NCBI GenBank assembly: GCA_002747015.1
Contig: NVXI01000006.1
Span: 81,191 to 105,777, forward strand
DNA length: 24,587 nt
DNA from: Zetaproteobacteria bacterium
GTDB taxonomy: Bacteria > Pseudomonadota > Alphaproteobacteria > Micavibrionales > Micavibrionaceae
Direction of reading: 5' to 3'
Shown here: positions 15,582 to 23,837 of the stretch, one piece after another
Numbering within the stretch: position 1 is the stretch's first letter
How the letters are laid out: the number at the start of each line of letters is the position of its first letter
The notes under the pieces: generated by a model
Database searches by the model: none
Seen by the model: the letters and a program-made list of their open reading frames with translations, nothing else
What the model was told of the DNA's origin: nothing
Position numbers and translations under genes: made by a program

Positions 15582-16971
15582 GCAGCAAACCTCTGAGGAA
15601 CAAATTCAAGATGAACATGGTGAATGGACCGCCATTCGTCAAAACTGGGCGAAGGAGCAGGTTGACCTTGCGCAGGCTCATGCCATATCATTTTTTGATG
15701 CTGATGATCAAGTGCCGCTATCCAAGCATTTTCTATTGGTAGCAATAACCTCGTTCTTTGTGTTGTTTGTTATTTGGGCGAATTGGGCAACGTTGGATGA
15801 GGTCACGCGCGGCGATGGTAAAATTATTCCTTCCAGTGAGGTTCAGGCTTTGCAAAGTCTGGATGCAGGAATTGTAGAAGAGTTATTGGTTAAAGAGGGC
15901 GATTCGGTGATACAAGGACAGGTTCTTGTGCGCTTGCGCGATATTGAGGCATCATCTGATCTTGGCGCAAATCGTGCGCGATATTTGGGTTTGCTGGCTT
16001 CTATTACCCGATTACAGGCGCAGGCCAAGGGACATGAAACCGTTGAATTCCCTGATGAAGTGCAAACGGGCGCACCACGAAGTGTGGTTGAGGAGCGAAA
16101 TACCTTTCGTGCGAATAAGCGTCAGCTTGTTGGGCAAATGAATGTTCTTAAACAACAAATGACCCAGCGTACGCAAGAAGTGGATGAGCTGAATGTGCGT
16201 ATTGGTGATTTGAAAGGCGTGATTTATTTGCAACGTAAAGAGTTTAATATGATTAAGCCGCTGGTGGAGCGTGGTTCTGCGCCGAAGTTGGAGTTGCTAC
16301 AATTACAGCGCGGCATAAAAGAGCGCGTGTCTGAGCTAAACGGTCTTAAATCTAGCCTGCCGCGCGCGCAAACGGCTATTGATGAGGCCAATGCCCGTTT
16401 GGAAGAAATTGAACAAACAGCAAAGGCGGAGGCGCAGGCAGAGCTGTCTACGAAATTGATGGAACTGAATGAGATTCAAGAGCGTTTAAGCGGTCTTGAA
16501 GAGCGCAAAGGCCGTCGGGAAATTAAATCCCCAGTGGACGGTATTATACAAGAGCTGAATGTGAATACAATTGGCGGAGTTGTACGCGGCGGCGAGGATT
16601 TGATCAAGATTGTCCCATTGGATGATCAGCTGATTGTTGAGGTGAAAATTAAGCCTTCGGATCGTGCCTTTATTTATCCGGGGCAATCCGCGATCATTAA
16701 AATTACGGCCTATGATTTCTCAATTTATGGTGGTTTGAAGGGTGAATTACTGGATATTTCTGCCGATACGATAGAGGATGAGCAAGGCAATCCGTTTTAC
16801 CGTGTGCGCCTTAGAACCTATGAAACGGAGCTAAAGCGTAAGGGTGAAGTGCTCCCTATTATTCCGGGGATGGTGACAAGTGTTGATATTCTAACGGGGC
16901 AAAAAACCGTGATGCAATATTTGCTGAAGCCTTTTGTGAAAACCCTCGATAACGCAATGAACGAACGTTAG
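15574..16971 (+). CDS. HlyD-family periplasmic adaptor of the type I secretion system (LapC class)
   Basis: Membrane-fusion protein joining the ABC exporter to the TolC-like channel, 465 aa. A cytoplasmic N-terminus (1-50) is followed by one membrane helix (about 51-72, HFLLVAITSFFVLFVIWANW). Next come the first lipoyl half-motif (GKIIPSSEVQALQSLDAG), a long coiled-coil (about 130-310), the second lipoyl half (RREIKSPVDGIIQELNV), and a beta-barrel ending GMVTSVDILTGQKTVMQYLL. ATG 15574 overlaps the exporter stop by 8 bases, with GGAG a suitable distance upstream. A longer frame from 15544 lies inside the exporter gene and lacks support. The TAG stop lies exactly at the left end of the inverted repeat described separately. 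The C-terminus, NAMNER, resembles normal family ends, so the protein seems complete. Confidence 0.93.
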   Translation: MSEQQTSEEQIQDEHGEWTAIRQNWAKEQVDLAQAHAISFFDADDQVPLSKHFLLVAITSFFVLFVIWANWATLDEVTRGDGKIIPSSEVQALQSLDAGIVEELLVKEGDSVIQGQVLVRLRDIEASSDLGANRARYLGLLASITRLQAQAKGHETVEFPDEVQTGAPRSVVEERNTFRANKRQLVGQMNVLKQQMTQRTQEVDELNVRIGDLKGVIYLQRKEFNMIKPLVERGSAPKLELLQLQRGIKERVSELNGLKSSLPRAQTAIDEANARLEEIEQTAKAEAQAELSTKLMELNEIQERLSGLEERKGRREIKSPVDGIIQELNVNTIGGVVRGGEDLIKIVPLDDQLIVEVKIKPSDRAFIYPGQSAIIKITAYDFSIYGGLKGELLDISADTIEDEQGNPFYRVRLRTYETELKRKGEVLPIIPGMVTSVDILTGQKTVMQYLLKPFVKTLDNAMNER

Positions 16972-17072
16972 TCCAAAGATATTTATCTTATTACAGCGTT
17001 ACTTCGCCCCTTACATATAAAATATACGCTGCAGATCTTGTTTCTTGTACTAAAATAAATATCTTTGGACTA
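16969..17072. repeat. MITE-like element with 18-bp perfect terminal inverted repeats
   Basis: Bases 16969-16986 (TAGTCCAAAGATATTTAT) are the exact reverse complement of 17055-17072. Sixty-eight bases separate the arms, and a second inverted pair, CAGCGT 16994-16999 with ACGCTG 17026-17031, lies inside. The outermost dinucleotide on each side is TA, the duplication left by IS630/Tc1-mariner transposons. A 100-bp element with 16-bp inverted ends between two TAs is a typical MITE layout. It has no coding capacity and no T-run like a terminator. The first TA and the next base form the TAG stop of the adaptor gene. Only one copy is in the window, so mobility is inferred. Confidence 0.5.
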
Positions 17073-17113
17073 TGAAAAACTGTTTATTGGAGATTTTCCT
17101 CATTTTCATAGTC
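17068..17113. repeat. Second inverted repeat overlapping the right arm of the MITE-like element
   Basis: GACTATGAAAA (17068-17078) is the exact reverse complement of TTTTCATAGTC (17103-17113), with a 24-base spacer. The left arm shares GACTA with the right arm of the larger inverted repeat, so the two hairpins cannot form at once. It lies between the adaptor stop and the convergent gene's stop, and could act in transcript ending on either strand. The U-tracts are poor. Confidence 0.5.
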
Positions 17114-17151
17114 GCGTATAAATGCTGTTTCCCCTGAGGTCTGATGGCATA

Positions 17152-17721
17152 TTAGTTTGGGAAATTTCCTATAGAGTCGCCACTTTCTTTATAGAATTCT
17201 TTGTATTCTTCCTGTGCTTCTTCCTGTGCTTTATCAAGGATTTTACTGATAGAGCGTGTGACTTTACTGCATAGCGTTGTTAATTTCATAATTCTATCAT
17301 GTGCTTTTAGCATGGATTTTTTAAAGATTTTCCCATGATGTTGCGCCCGTTCTGTTCGATCATTAAGTAGATCAATCCATTTATTTTGCATCTCAATTGA
17401 ATGTTGACCTCGGTTTACCCATTTTGGTATTAAATAATGTTGTTTTGCCACGAGTTTGAAGCGATATATACCACACACGCCTTTTCCTACCTCAATAGAT
17501 TTATGTGTTGCTTTGACAGACCCAAGCATGCAAGAAAAAACAGGGTTACGGCTTCTACTTTTGCATGGTTTTTTCATTACTTTTGTTACTTCAGCGAGTA
17601 ATTTTGACGGATCGGATTCATTAACAGAATAATGTGTAACGTCTTTATTCAGCATGTATTCTGCCTTAACTGGGCTTGAAAAACAGAGTGTAAGAAGTGT
17701 CGTGAATAATAAATATTTCAT
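17152..17721 (-). CDS. Small secreted protein, possibly DUF922-like
   Basis: Unrecognised periplasmic or secreted protein of 189 aa. A clear signal peptide (MKYLLFTTLLTLCFSSPVKA, cleavage after residue 20) is followed by a short domain with four cysteines (KPCKS, FSCML, GVCGI, TLCSK), possibly two disulfides. A helical, charged C-terminal half carries RTERAQHHGK. The order of an HYSV-like strand, a Cys-containing strand, an IPKW motif, a Trp and then a His-rich helix is reminiscent of DUF922 putative secreted metalloproteases. However, the HExxH motif expected there is not intact, so any such activity would be doubtful. A weak CAGGGT ribosome site precedes ATG 17721. It is convergent with the adaptor gene and divergent from thrS. 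Confidence 0.65.
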   Translation of the reverse strand: MKYLLFTTLLTLCFSSPVKAEYMLNKDVTHYSVNESDPSKLLAEVTKVMKKPCKSRSRNPVFSCMLGSVKATHKSIEVGKGVCGIYRFKLVAKQHYLIPKWVNRGQHSIEMQNKWIDLLNDRTERAQHHGKIFKKSMLKAHDRIMKLTTLCSKVTRSISKILDKAQEEAQEEYKEFYKESGDSIGNFPN

Positions 17722-17779
17722 AATCTAAGACCCTGATTACCTTGTGCGCGGATTGATAATTATTCATAACATATATTTA

Positions 17780-17813
17780 TGGGCAGGGCGATAATCTCTT
17801 CTATCAATGCCCA
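17780..17813. other. Hairpin in the gap upstream of thrS
   Basis: TGGGCA (17780-17785) pairs with TGCCCA (17808-17813), and GATA (17790-17793) pairs with TATC (17802-17805) inside it. No T-run follows on the + strand. It lies about 140 bases before thrS in the divergent gap with the small secreted-protein gene. It may be an operator, part of a leader, or chance. The rest of the gap (17722-17951) holds a short repeat of ATACGC but nothing clearer. I see no T-box. Confidence 0.35.
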
Positions 17814-17951
17814 ACGTCTGTCTATCTGACCTCTGCGCATAAATAAATGCGGGGTTTGGGCTGTCGATACGCGAAATACGCTGGATTTATGGTGTAGTTT
17901 TTACTATATATGCTAGTTGATGAATGATGTAAGCGGAGCAAGAGCGTAACT

Positions 17952-19919
17952 ATGGCGGATAATATTAAAATTACAATGCCTGATGGATCAATCAGAGAGT
18001 ATGACTCTGGTGTGACGGGCATGGAGATTGCGCAAAGCATATCAAAATCTTTGTCCAAGGTATCGATCGCAATTAAGTTGGACGGTGAGTTGAGTGATTT
18101 GTCATTACCGATTACCGTAGATACTTCGATTGAAATTATCAAACGCGCCGATGAAGATGCACTGGAAATGATCCGTCATGACGCGGCGCACGTGATGGCA
18201 GAGGCGGTACAGTCCTTATTCCCAGGTACGCAAGTGACCATTGGCCCATCGATTGAAAATGGGTTTTATTATGATTTTGCACGTGATGAGCCATTTTCAA
18301 CGGATGATTTGGCCGTTATTGAAAAGGAAATGCGTAAAATTATTGAACGCGGATCGGCCTTTGAGCGCGAAGTCTGGGACAGAAATAAGGCGATTGCCTA
18401 TTTTAAAGATAAGGGCGAAGCCTATAAGGCGGAGCTGATTGAAGATCTTCCCGAGAGCGAAGACATATCGATTTACCGTCAAGGTGATTGGCTGGATTTA
18501 TGCCGTGGGCCGCATATGCCGACAACGCGCAATGTTGGAACGGCGTTCAAATTGTTGAAAGTTGCGGGCGCGTATTGGCGCGGTAATTCCGATAATGCGA
18601 TGTTAACGCGAATTTACGGTACGGCGTGGCGTGATGATAAGGAACTAAAGGCATATTTATATCAACTTGAGGAGGCGGAAAAGCGCGATCATCGTAAGTT
18701 GGGTAATGAAATGGATTTGTACCATTTCCAAGCAGAAGCGCAAGGCTCTGTCTTTTGGCATCCAAAAGGCTTTACGATTTATAATCAGTTGGAAGGCTAT
18801 ATCCGCAGACGGTTGAATGATGTGGGGTATAAGGAAATTAAAACGCCGCAGTTGATTGATAATAAGCTATGGGAAGCTTCCGGCCATTGGGGAAAATATC
18901 GCGAGAATATGTTTGTTGTTCCCGATGAGATTCCAAATACGGATGATGACGCGCCTGTATTGAGCGATAAGGCATTTGATAAATTAATGGCTTTGAAACC
19001 GATGAATTGCCCAGCCCATGTGCAGGTGTTTAATCAGGGGACAAAGTCTTATCGTGATTTACCTTTGCGCTTGGCGGAGTTTGGATGCTGTCACAGGAAT
19101 GAGCCACATGGTGCGTTGCACGGTCTAATGCGTGTGCGTCAGATGACTCAGGATGATGCGCATATATTCTGCACGGAAGATCAAATTACTAGCGAATCTG
19201 TTGCTTTTTGCGACCTTGTAAAAATAGTTTATTCGGATCTAGGGTTTGAGGATGTGAAGGTGGTCTTGGCGTTACGCCCTGATGAACGTGCAGGTACGGA
19301 TGAGGTTTGGGATAAGGCCGAGGATGGTTTGCGTCGCGCTTTGGTTGAGGCTGGGCTTGAGTTTGAAGAAGCAGAGGGTGAAGGTGCCTTCTATGGGCCA
19401 AAAGTTGAATATCATATTCGTGATGCGATTGGTCGCAGTTGGCAGTGTGGAACGTTGCAGCTTGATTTTGTTTTACCTGAACGCCTTGATGCCTCTTATA
19501 TCGGTGAGGATGGTGCGAAGCATCGCCCAGTGATGTTGCATCGCGCGATTTTAGGCTCGCTTGAACGGTTTATCGGTGTGATGATTGAGAGCTACGCAGG
19601 GAAGGTGCCGCTATGGCTTGCACCTGTGCAATGTGTTGTGGCGACAATCACGAGTAAGGCGGATGATTATGCGCGTGAGTTGCACCAAGCGTTATTGGAT
19701 GCAGGTATTCGCGCGGAACTGGATATCAGGAACGAGAAAATCAACTATAAGGTGCGTGAGCATTCAGTGAAAAAAGTTCAGAATCTATTTGTTGTTGGTG
19801 CACGTGAGGCGGAAGAAAAGACTGTAGCGATTCGCAGGCTTGGCTCTAAAGCACAATCTATAGAGGATTTTGATGTTGCAGTATCCGAGTTGATGAATGC
19901 CGCAAAACCACCATTTTAG
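17952..19919 (+). CDS. thrS: Threonyl-tRNA synthetase (ThrS)
   Basis: Class II synthetase that charges tRNA-Thr and edits Ser-tRNA-Thr; 655 aa, full length. It has an N-terminal TGS domain (1-63), and an editing domain with HDAAH (76-80) and LCRGPH (Cys184, His188). The catalytic core shows motif 1 around [14 protein letters not shown], motif 2 [16 protein letters not shown] and motif 3 [17 protein letters not shown]. The zinc ligands are Cys353 (MNCPAHV), His404 (DDAHIF) and the motif 3-region His. A C-terminal anticodon-binding domain follows. All signatures are intact. The ATG start gives the expected TGS N-terminus, with GGAG about a dozen bases upstream. infC follows after 133 bases on the same strand, a common pairing in bacteria. 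Confidence 0.97.
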   Translation: MADNIKITMPDGSIREYDSGVTGMEIAQSISKSLSKVSIAIKLDGELSDLSLPITVDTSIEIIKRADEDALEMIRHDAAHVMAEAVQSLFPGTQVTIGPSIENGFYYDFARDEPFSTDDLAVIEKEMRKIIERGSAFEREVWDRNKAIAYFKDKGEAYKAELIEDLPESEDISIYRQGDWLDLCRGPHMPTTRNVGTAFKLLKVAGAYWRGNSDNAMLTRIYGTAWRDDKELKAYLYQLEEAEKRDHRKLGNEMDLYHFQAEAQGSVFWHPKGFTIYNQLEGYIRRRLNDVGYKEIKTPQLIDNKLWEASGHWGKYRENMFVVPDEIPNTDDDAPVLSDKAFDKLMALKPMNCPAHVQVFNQGTKSYRDLPLRLAEFGCCHRNEPHGALHGLMRVRQMTQDDAHIFCTEDQITSESVAFCDLVKIVYSDLGFEDVKVVLALRPDERAGTDEVWDKAEDGLRRALVEAGLEFEEAEGEGAFYGPKVEYHIRDAIGRSWQCGTLQLDFVLPERLDASYIGEDGAKHRPVMLHRAILGSLERFIGVMIESYAGKVPLWLAPVQCVVATITSKADDYARELHQALLDAGIRAELDIRNEKINYKVREHSVKKVQNLFVVGAREAEEKTVAIRRLGSKAQSIEDFDVAVSELMNAAKPPF

Positions 19920-19961
19920 AGTAGTTAATCAAAGGTTATTCGATTTGGGGGCTGTAAAGGC

Positions 19962-19990
19962 TTGCAGAGAGCGATAAACCACCGTATTAA
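19962..19990 (+). promoter_or_regulatory. Possible infC promoter
   Basis: TTGCAG (19962-19967), 17 bp, then TATTAA (19985-19990), giving a start near 19997 and a leader of about 55 bases. The match is moderate, and read-through from thrS is also possible. Confidence 0.4.
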
Positions 19991-20052
19991 TGATTTTCTA
20001 AAGAATTTTGTGTTTAATACTATTTGATGTGAAAATAATTAAAGGAGAGACT

Positions 20053-20595
20053 ATTATTTCTAGACCACAACGACCAATGCCCAGAAAAGATCGCGGGCCA
20101 CGTAGAAATTCTGATATTACTGCCCCAGAGGTTCGTCTTGTTGATGCCGATGGAGAAATGTGTGGTATTGTTACGCTGGTTAAAGCGCAGGAGATGGCGG
20201 ATAATGTTGGGCTGGATTTGGTTGAGATGTCTCCCAATGCAGAACCACCAGTTTGTAAAATATTAGACTATGGTAAGCATAAGTACGAGCAGCAGAAGAA
20301 AGCGAATGAAGCGCGTAAGAAACAGAAAACAGTTGAAGTTAAAGAAGTTAAACTTAGCCCGCGTATCGAAAAAAATGATTATGATGTGAAAATGCGTAAT
20401 GCGACCCGTTTTTTGAATGATGGGAATAAGGTTAAAGTGACGATGCGTTTTCGTGGTCGTGAAATGGCGCATCAGGATATTGGTAGAAATATTTTCAAAA
20501 ATATCCGTGAAGAGTTGGCTGAACTATCAAATGTGGAGTTAGAACCTAAATTTGAAGGTCGCCAAATGATTATGATTTTGGGGCCTAAGCCTTAG
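20053..20595 (+). CDS. infC: Translation initiation factor IF-3, probable AUU start
   Basis: IF-3 binds the 30S subunit, keeps it apart from 50S and checks the start codon and initiator tRNA. About 180 aa: an N-domain (ITAPEVRLVDADGEMCGIV; a Leu-rich DLVEMSPNAEPPVCKILDYGK block), a Lys-rich linker helix (KYEQQKKANEARKKQK) and a C-domain (KVKVTMRFRGREMAH). The nearest in-frame ATG upstream (20008) adds residues unlike the family and lacks a ribosome site. A strong AAAGGAG (20041-20047) sits 5 bases before ATT 20053 and 8 before ATT 20056, so translation very likely begins at an AUU codon. In E. coli infC the AUU start underlies autoregulation by IF-3, and the same may hold here. The ATT at 20056 is an equally possible start. 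The usual next genes rpmI and rplT are absent. Confidence 0.93.
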   Translation: MISRPQRPMPRKDRGPRRNSDITAPEVRLVDADGEMCGIVTLVKAQEMADNVGLDLVEMSPNAEPPVCKILDYGKHKYEQQKKANEARKKQKTVEVKEVKLSPRIEKNDYDVKMRNATRFLNDGNKVKVTMRFRGREMAHQDIGRNIFKNIREELAELSNVELEPKFEGRQMIMILGPKP

Positions 20596-20660
20596 ATTGT
20601 GTTGTTACGCAATATTGTCCCAAGAGTATGGTATTAAAAATATGATATTGGGATTTCACC

Positions 20661-21173
20661 ATGATAAATGATGAACATGTAAACGAACCTTTTGGGAATG
20701 CAATAAGAGGTGAGGAATATTTATTACGTTCTGTGGTTCTGATTGCACATAAGAGCGAAGAAGTAAGACGCGATCTTTCTTTGGTATTGCAAAGTGCTGG
20801 CATAGAGGAATGTGATATCATTGCAGAACCTAGTGGTGAGGTAGCTCTAACAGCCTTGTACGCCGCAAATGTTAAGGTAAAGGCTGTCATCGTTGGATCT
20901 GATGTTTCGAATGATCTGGGTGAGAGTAGCGCTTTTATGCGTACAGATTATAGCGGTGTTGAGGTCATTGAAAAAATCCGTGAGAATAATACAAATAATG
21001 AGCCCATTTCATTCATTATTTATGACTCTGATGAAGAGCTATCATATTATGATGCGGAATATTTACGTTCTTTGGATGCGACTAGCATTCCTATTGGCCA
21101 ACCAGATAAAGTTATTGAAAACATTACAGGGGCTGTTGATGTAACAGAAACTCCTTCTATTGATGTTGAATAG
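20661..21173 (+). CDS. Degenerate receiver-domain-like protein
   Basis: A 170-aa cytosolic protein that reads like a CheY-type receiver with lost catalytic residues. The first strand, SVVLIAHKSEEVRRDL, lacks the usual acidic pair. The third strand, AVIVGSDVSND, is followed by an inserted stretch and YSGVEVIEKIRE, resembling the G-x-E-x-I-x-x-IR segment. The fourth strand is SFIIYDSDEEL. At the place of the conserved Lys-Pro stands IGQPD. It has acidic tails at both ends. If the fold is right, it would not be phosphorylated normally and may act as a pseudo-receiver in protein binding. The family link is by pattern only. It starts 65 bases after infC, with no strong ribosome site. TCCCAA / TTGGGA pairing lies in that gap. 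Confidence 0.65.
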   Translation: MINDEHVNEPFGNAIRGEEYLLRSVVLIAHKSEEVRRDLSLVLQSAGIEECDIIAEPSGEVALTALYAANVKVKAVIVGSDVSNDLGESSAFMRTDYSGVEVIEKIRENNTNNEPISFIIYDSDEELSYYDAEYLRSLDATSIPIGQPDKVIENITGAVDVTETPSIDVE

Positions 21174-21353
21174 CAGGTATTGCATAAGTCAAATGACGAC
21201 ACCATCTTAAGGTCGGTGATTTTAAACTAAAGAAATTCTGACTGTATGACTATTATAAATATTTTTGAGACAGTGTACTTTAATTTGTGCGCTGTTTTTT
21301 GTTGATGTGGCACGGGGATTGCATTTTTGTGGTTGTCGGCGTATTTCTAGTAC

Positions 21354-21381
21354 TTGTAAAAAATTATGAAATGCTTAGATT
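21354..21381 (+). promoter_or_regulatory. Possible cvpA promoter in the 242-bp gap before cvpA
   Basis: TTGTAA (21354-21359), 16 bp, then TAGATT (21376-21381). The gap (21174-21415) also contains a weak hairpin, CACC/GGTG around CTTAAG, followed by ATTTT. This may end transcription of the receiver-like gene. I see nothing else there. Confidence 0.25.
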
Positions 21382-21415
21382 GTGCCTGCGTTTAAAGTAA
21401 TAGAGGAAAATTTTT

Positions 21416-22129
21416 ATGATTCTTGATGTTATTGTTATTGTTATTCTTTTGATATCAGTGGCTATCGCCTTTTTACGTGGGTTTATTCGTGAATCACTTA
21501 CTATTTTTGGTATCGGTGGTGGTGTGTTGGCGGCTTATATCGGTGGGCCGTTATTATTGCCATTGATGGATTCTTGGCTTGGCCTTACGGGGAATGGTGA
21601 GGCAGAGATGCTGTTCGATATTATTCCTTATATGTATGTGTCTTACGGCTTGTCTTATGGCTTGGTTTTTATTGTTTTTGTTATCATGTTGTCTATCTGT
21701 AGTCACTTTTTGGCGGAATTCGCCAAGAATATGGGGCTTGGCGCACTGGATCGTACATTAGGGGTTGTTTTTGGTGTTCTACGCGGGGTTTTTGTGTTGG
21801 GTTTATTATATTGGCCGTTATTGCACCTTTTAAGTGATGAACAAAAAGATGAGTGGTTTTCGGGTAGTAAAACGCAGAATTATTTGGAGATAACATCAAC
21901 ATGGATTGATGGAATTATTCCTAAATATGTTGATGATACGATTGAGGACGGTGTTGAGAAAGTCAAAGGTCTTTCGGGGATGAGCAGAAAATTGGAAGAG
22001 ATGGACTTGCTAAAGAGTACGCCTGAGATGATGCAAGAAAAGAAGGATGGCTATACATCTGACTTTAGAAAGAATATGGATGAAATGTTTGAAGAAAATG
22101 CCGATACATCACCGGATTATAATGAGTAG
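21416..22129 (+). CDS. cvpA: CvpA family membrane protein
   Basis: Inner-membrane protein of the CvpA family, known from colicin V production and often next to purF; its molecular role is not settled. It has 237 aa and about four hydrophobic segments: residues 1-22, about 28-50, 76-98 and 110-140. Typical motifs are AFLRGFIRESLTIFG near the start and GALDRTLGVVFGVLRG in the third membrane region. A hydrophilic, acidic C-terminal tail of about 80 residues follows. AGAGGAA a suitable distance before ATG 21416 supports the start. The gene ends 6 bases from the convergent purF stop, whereas in many proteobacteria cvpA precedes purF in the same direction. Confidence 0.9.
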   Translation: MILDVIVIVILLISVAIAFLRGFIRESLTIFGIGGGVLAAYIGGPLLLPLMDSWLGLTGNGEAEMLFDIIPYMYVSYGLSYGLVFIVFVIMLSICSHFLAEFAKNMGLGALDRTLGVVFGVLRGVFVLGLLYWPLLHLLSDEQKDEWFSGSKTQNYLEITSTWIDGIIPKYVDDTIEDGVEKVKGLSGMSRKLEEMDLLKSTPEMMQEKKDGYTSDFRKNMDEMFEENADTSPDYNE

Positions 22130-22135
22130 ATCCGC

Positions 22136-23659
22136 TTAGCTATTCCCATGAAGATCGATGCACCGCGCATTATTATCACCCATATTATCTTGCTTGCGTT
22201 TGTCGTTTCTATTTTCTTCTAGTCTGGCGAAGTATAGATCATCAATATTTCCGGTAATATATTTCCCGTCAAATACAGAGCAATCAAAATTGCGACTGCC
22301 AGGCTGTTCATCGCTTGGGGTTGCGGCCTTTATCAAATCATCTAAATCCTGATATATAAGCCAGTCGGCGCCAATGGCTTGTTCTATTTCTTTTGTGGTT
22401 TTACCAAAGGCAATCAATTCTGTTTTTACAGCCATATCAATGCCGTAGACATTTGGAAAACGAACGGGTGGAGCAGCTGAGGCAAAATAAACTTTCTTTG
22501 CACCGGCGGCACGTGCCATCTCAATTATTTTTTTGGATGTTGTCCCGCGCACAATTGAATCATCAACGAGGAGAACATTTTTATCCTGAAATTCTAGACT
22601 AATGGGGTTGAGTTTCTGTTTAACAGACTTCTCTCGCTCTTCTTGTCCAGGCATAATGAATGTACGCCCGATATAGCGGTTTTTGACAAACCCCTCGCGG
22701 AATTTAATGCCCAATTTATGTGCAAGTTCCATAGCACTAGGGCGACTGGATTCAGGGATTGGAATGACAACATCAATGTCATGATCTGGTCTTTCCAGCA
22801 TAATTTTTTCGGACAGATATTCTCCCATACGCACGCGCGATTTATACACCAAACTGCCGTCCAGAATAGAGTCTGGGCGTGCGAAATAGACATGTTCAAA
22901 AATGCATGGCGTATATGATTGCGCGTTTTCGCTGACGTAAGTATGTAGCTGGCCATGTTGATCGATATAGATTGTCTCGCCAGGCATGACATCGCGCTCA
23001 ATTTTAAAACCCAAAGCGTCCAGTGCGACACTTTCAGATGCGATCATATATTCTGTTTGACCGTCTTTGTTTATTCTTGAGCCGTAAATTAGTGGGCGAA
23101 TACCATTGGGATCGCGAAACCCGACCAGACCATAGCCTGAAATCATTGCAACGATAGCGTAGGCGCCTTGACAGCGTGTATATAGTTTATCAATGGCGGA
23201 AAAGATATGCTCTGCTTTTGGGGTGAGTTGTCTTTGTGATTGTAGCTCATGTGCAAAGACATTGAGCAGAGCCTCGGAATCTGAGTTTGTATTAACGTGG
23301 CGTAAATCTGTGCGATAGAGCTCTTCTTCTAAGTCATGCTGGTTTGTTAAGTTCCCATTATGCGCCAAGACAATGCCGTAAGGGGAGTTGACGTAAAATG
23401 GTTGTGATTCAGCCGAGCTGGCACTGCCTGCTGTAGGGTATCTGACATGCGCGATCCCCCTGTTACCTTTTAGTTGGGTCATGTGTTCCAGATTAAAAAT
23501 GTCTCGAACCAGTCCGTTACTTTTACGGAGGCAGAATTTTCCTTGATCTTCGGTGACGATGCCAGCAGCATCTTGCCCACGATGCTGTAAGACAGTCAGC
23601 GAGTCATAGAGGCTCTGATTGACTGGTGAGTAAGCATAAATTCCGACAATTCCGCACAT
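22136..23659 (-). CDS. purF: Amidophosphoribosyltransferase (PurF), E. coli-like subtype
   Basis: First committed enzyme of purine synthesis: it uses glutamine and PRPP to make phosphoribosylamine. It has 507 aa. The glutaminase half begins directly with MCGIVGI (nucleophile Cys2, no propeptide), with [10 protein letters not shown] (26-35), HVRYPTAG (71-78) and AHNGNLTN (99-106). The PRPP loop [15 protein letters not shown] is at 361-375. [10 protein letters not shown] (400-409) has Asn where Fe-S-type enzymes have a cluster Cys. [10 protein letters not shown] (458-467) lacks the CxxC spacing, so no [4Fe-4S] cluster is expected. These features match the E. coli-type enzyme rather than the Bacillus-like type that I recall as common in alphaproteobacteria. 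It is read alone from its own promoter and is convergent with cvpA. Confidence 0.96.
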   Translation of the reverse strand: MCGIVGIYAYSPVNQSLYDSLTVLQHRGQDAAGIVTEDQGKFCLRKSNGLVRDIFNLEHMTQLKGNRGIAHVRYPTAGSASSAESQPFYVNSPYGIVLAHNGNLTNQHDLEEELYRTDLRHVNTNSDSEALLNVFAHELQSQRQLTPKAEHIFSAIDKLYTRCQGAYAIVAMISGYGLVGFRDPNGIRPLIYGSRINKDGQTEYMIASESVALDALGFKIERDVMPGETIYIDQHGQLHTYVSENAQSYTPCIFEHVYFARPDSILDGSLVYKSRVRMGEYLSEKIMLERPDHDIDVVIPIPESSRPSAMELAHKLGIKFREGFVKNRYIGRTFIMPGQEEREKSVKQKLNPISLEFQDKNVLLVDDSIVRGTTSKKIIEMARAAGAKKVYFASAAPPVRFPNVYGIDMAVKTELIAFGKTTKEIEQAIGADWLIYQDLDDLIKAATPSDEQPGSRNFDCSVFDGKYITGNIDDLYFARLEENRNDKRKQDNMGDNNARCIDLHGNS

Positions 23660-23679
23660 GTCTTAATCTTTCTTATCAT

Positions 23680-23695
23680 GGAGCACATTTGCTCC
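23680..23695 (-). promoter_or_regulatory. Palindromic hairpin in the purF leader
   Basis: GGAGCA and TGCTCC form a perfect 6-bp stem around a 4-base loop. It lies between the predicted purF transcript start and its ATG. It may be an operator or a translational element. It does not look like the E. coli PurR site. Confidence 0.35.
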
Positions 23696-23711
23696 GCTCT
23701 TGAGAAGACAT

Positions 23712-23740
23712 AAGATATTGATAAATCGTTTGTTTTTCAA
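23712..23740 (-). promoter_or_regulatory. purF promoter
   Basis: On the complement, TTGAAA (23740-23735, 5 of 6 to consensus), 17 bp, then TATCTT (23717-23712, 4 of 6). The start would be near 23705, about 45 bases before the purF ATG. Confidence 0.5.
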
Positions 23741-23743
23741 GTA

Positions 23744-23771
23744 AAAAGAGCCACCGTTGGGTCGCTCTTTT
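23744..23771 (-). terminator. Rho-independent terminator after the mechanosensitive channel gene
   Basis: AAAAGAGC (23744-23751) and GCTCTTTT (23764-23771) form a perfect 8-bp stem with a 12-base loop. Read on the - strand it is followed by a T-rich run. It separates the channel gene from the purF promoter. T-richness on both sides could let it act in both directions. Confidence 0.8.
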
Positions 23772-23837
23772 CTGTTTTTGTATATTATAGCTGTTTAATC
23801 GTCGGATCAGGATGAAAAAATGGCTATATTGGGTTGT

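Noticed and set aside
16969..17113. Ordinary rho-independent terminator after the adaptor gene
   Set aside because: The 68-base spacing between arms and the lack of a T-run on either strand do not fit; inverted-repeat element is the better description.
17722..17951. T-box or tRNA-like leader for thrS
   Set aside because: No T-box sequence, antiterminator or tRNA-Thr mimic was found; a single hairpin is not enough.
17822..18142. 106-codon open frame on the - strand overlapping the thrS start
   Set aside because: It lies over the thrS TGS domain in the opposite sense, has no recognisable protein features and no ribosome site. It is a shadow frame.
20008..20052. infC start at ATG 20008
   Set aside because: No ribosome site precedes it, the added residues are unlike IF-3, and AAAGGAG lies downstream of it.
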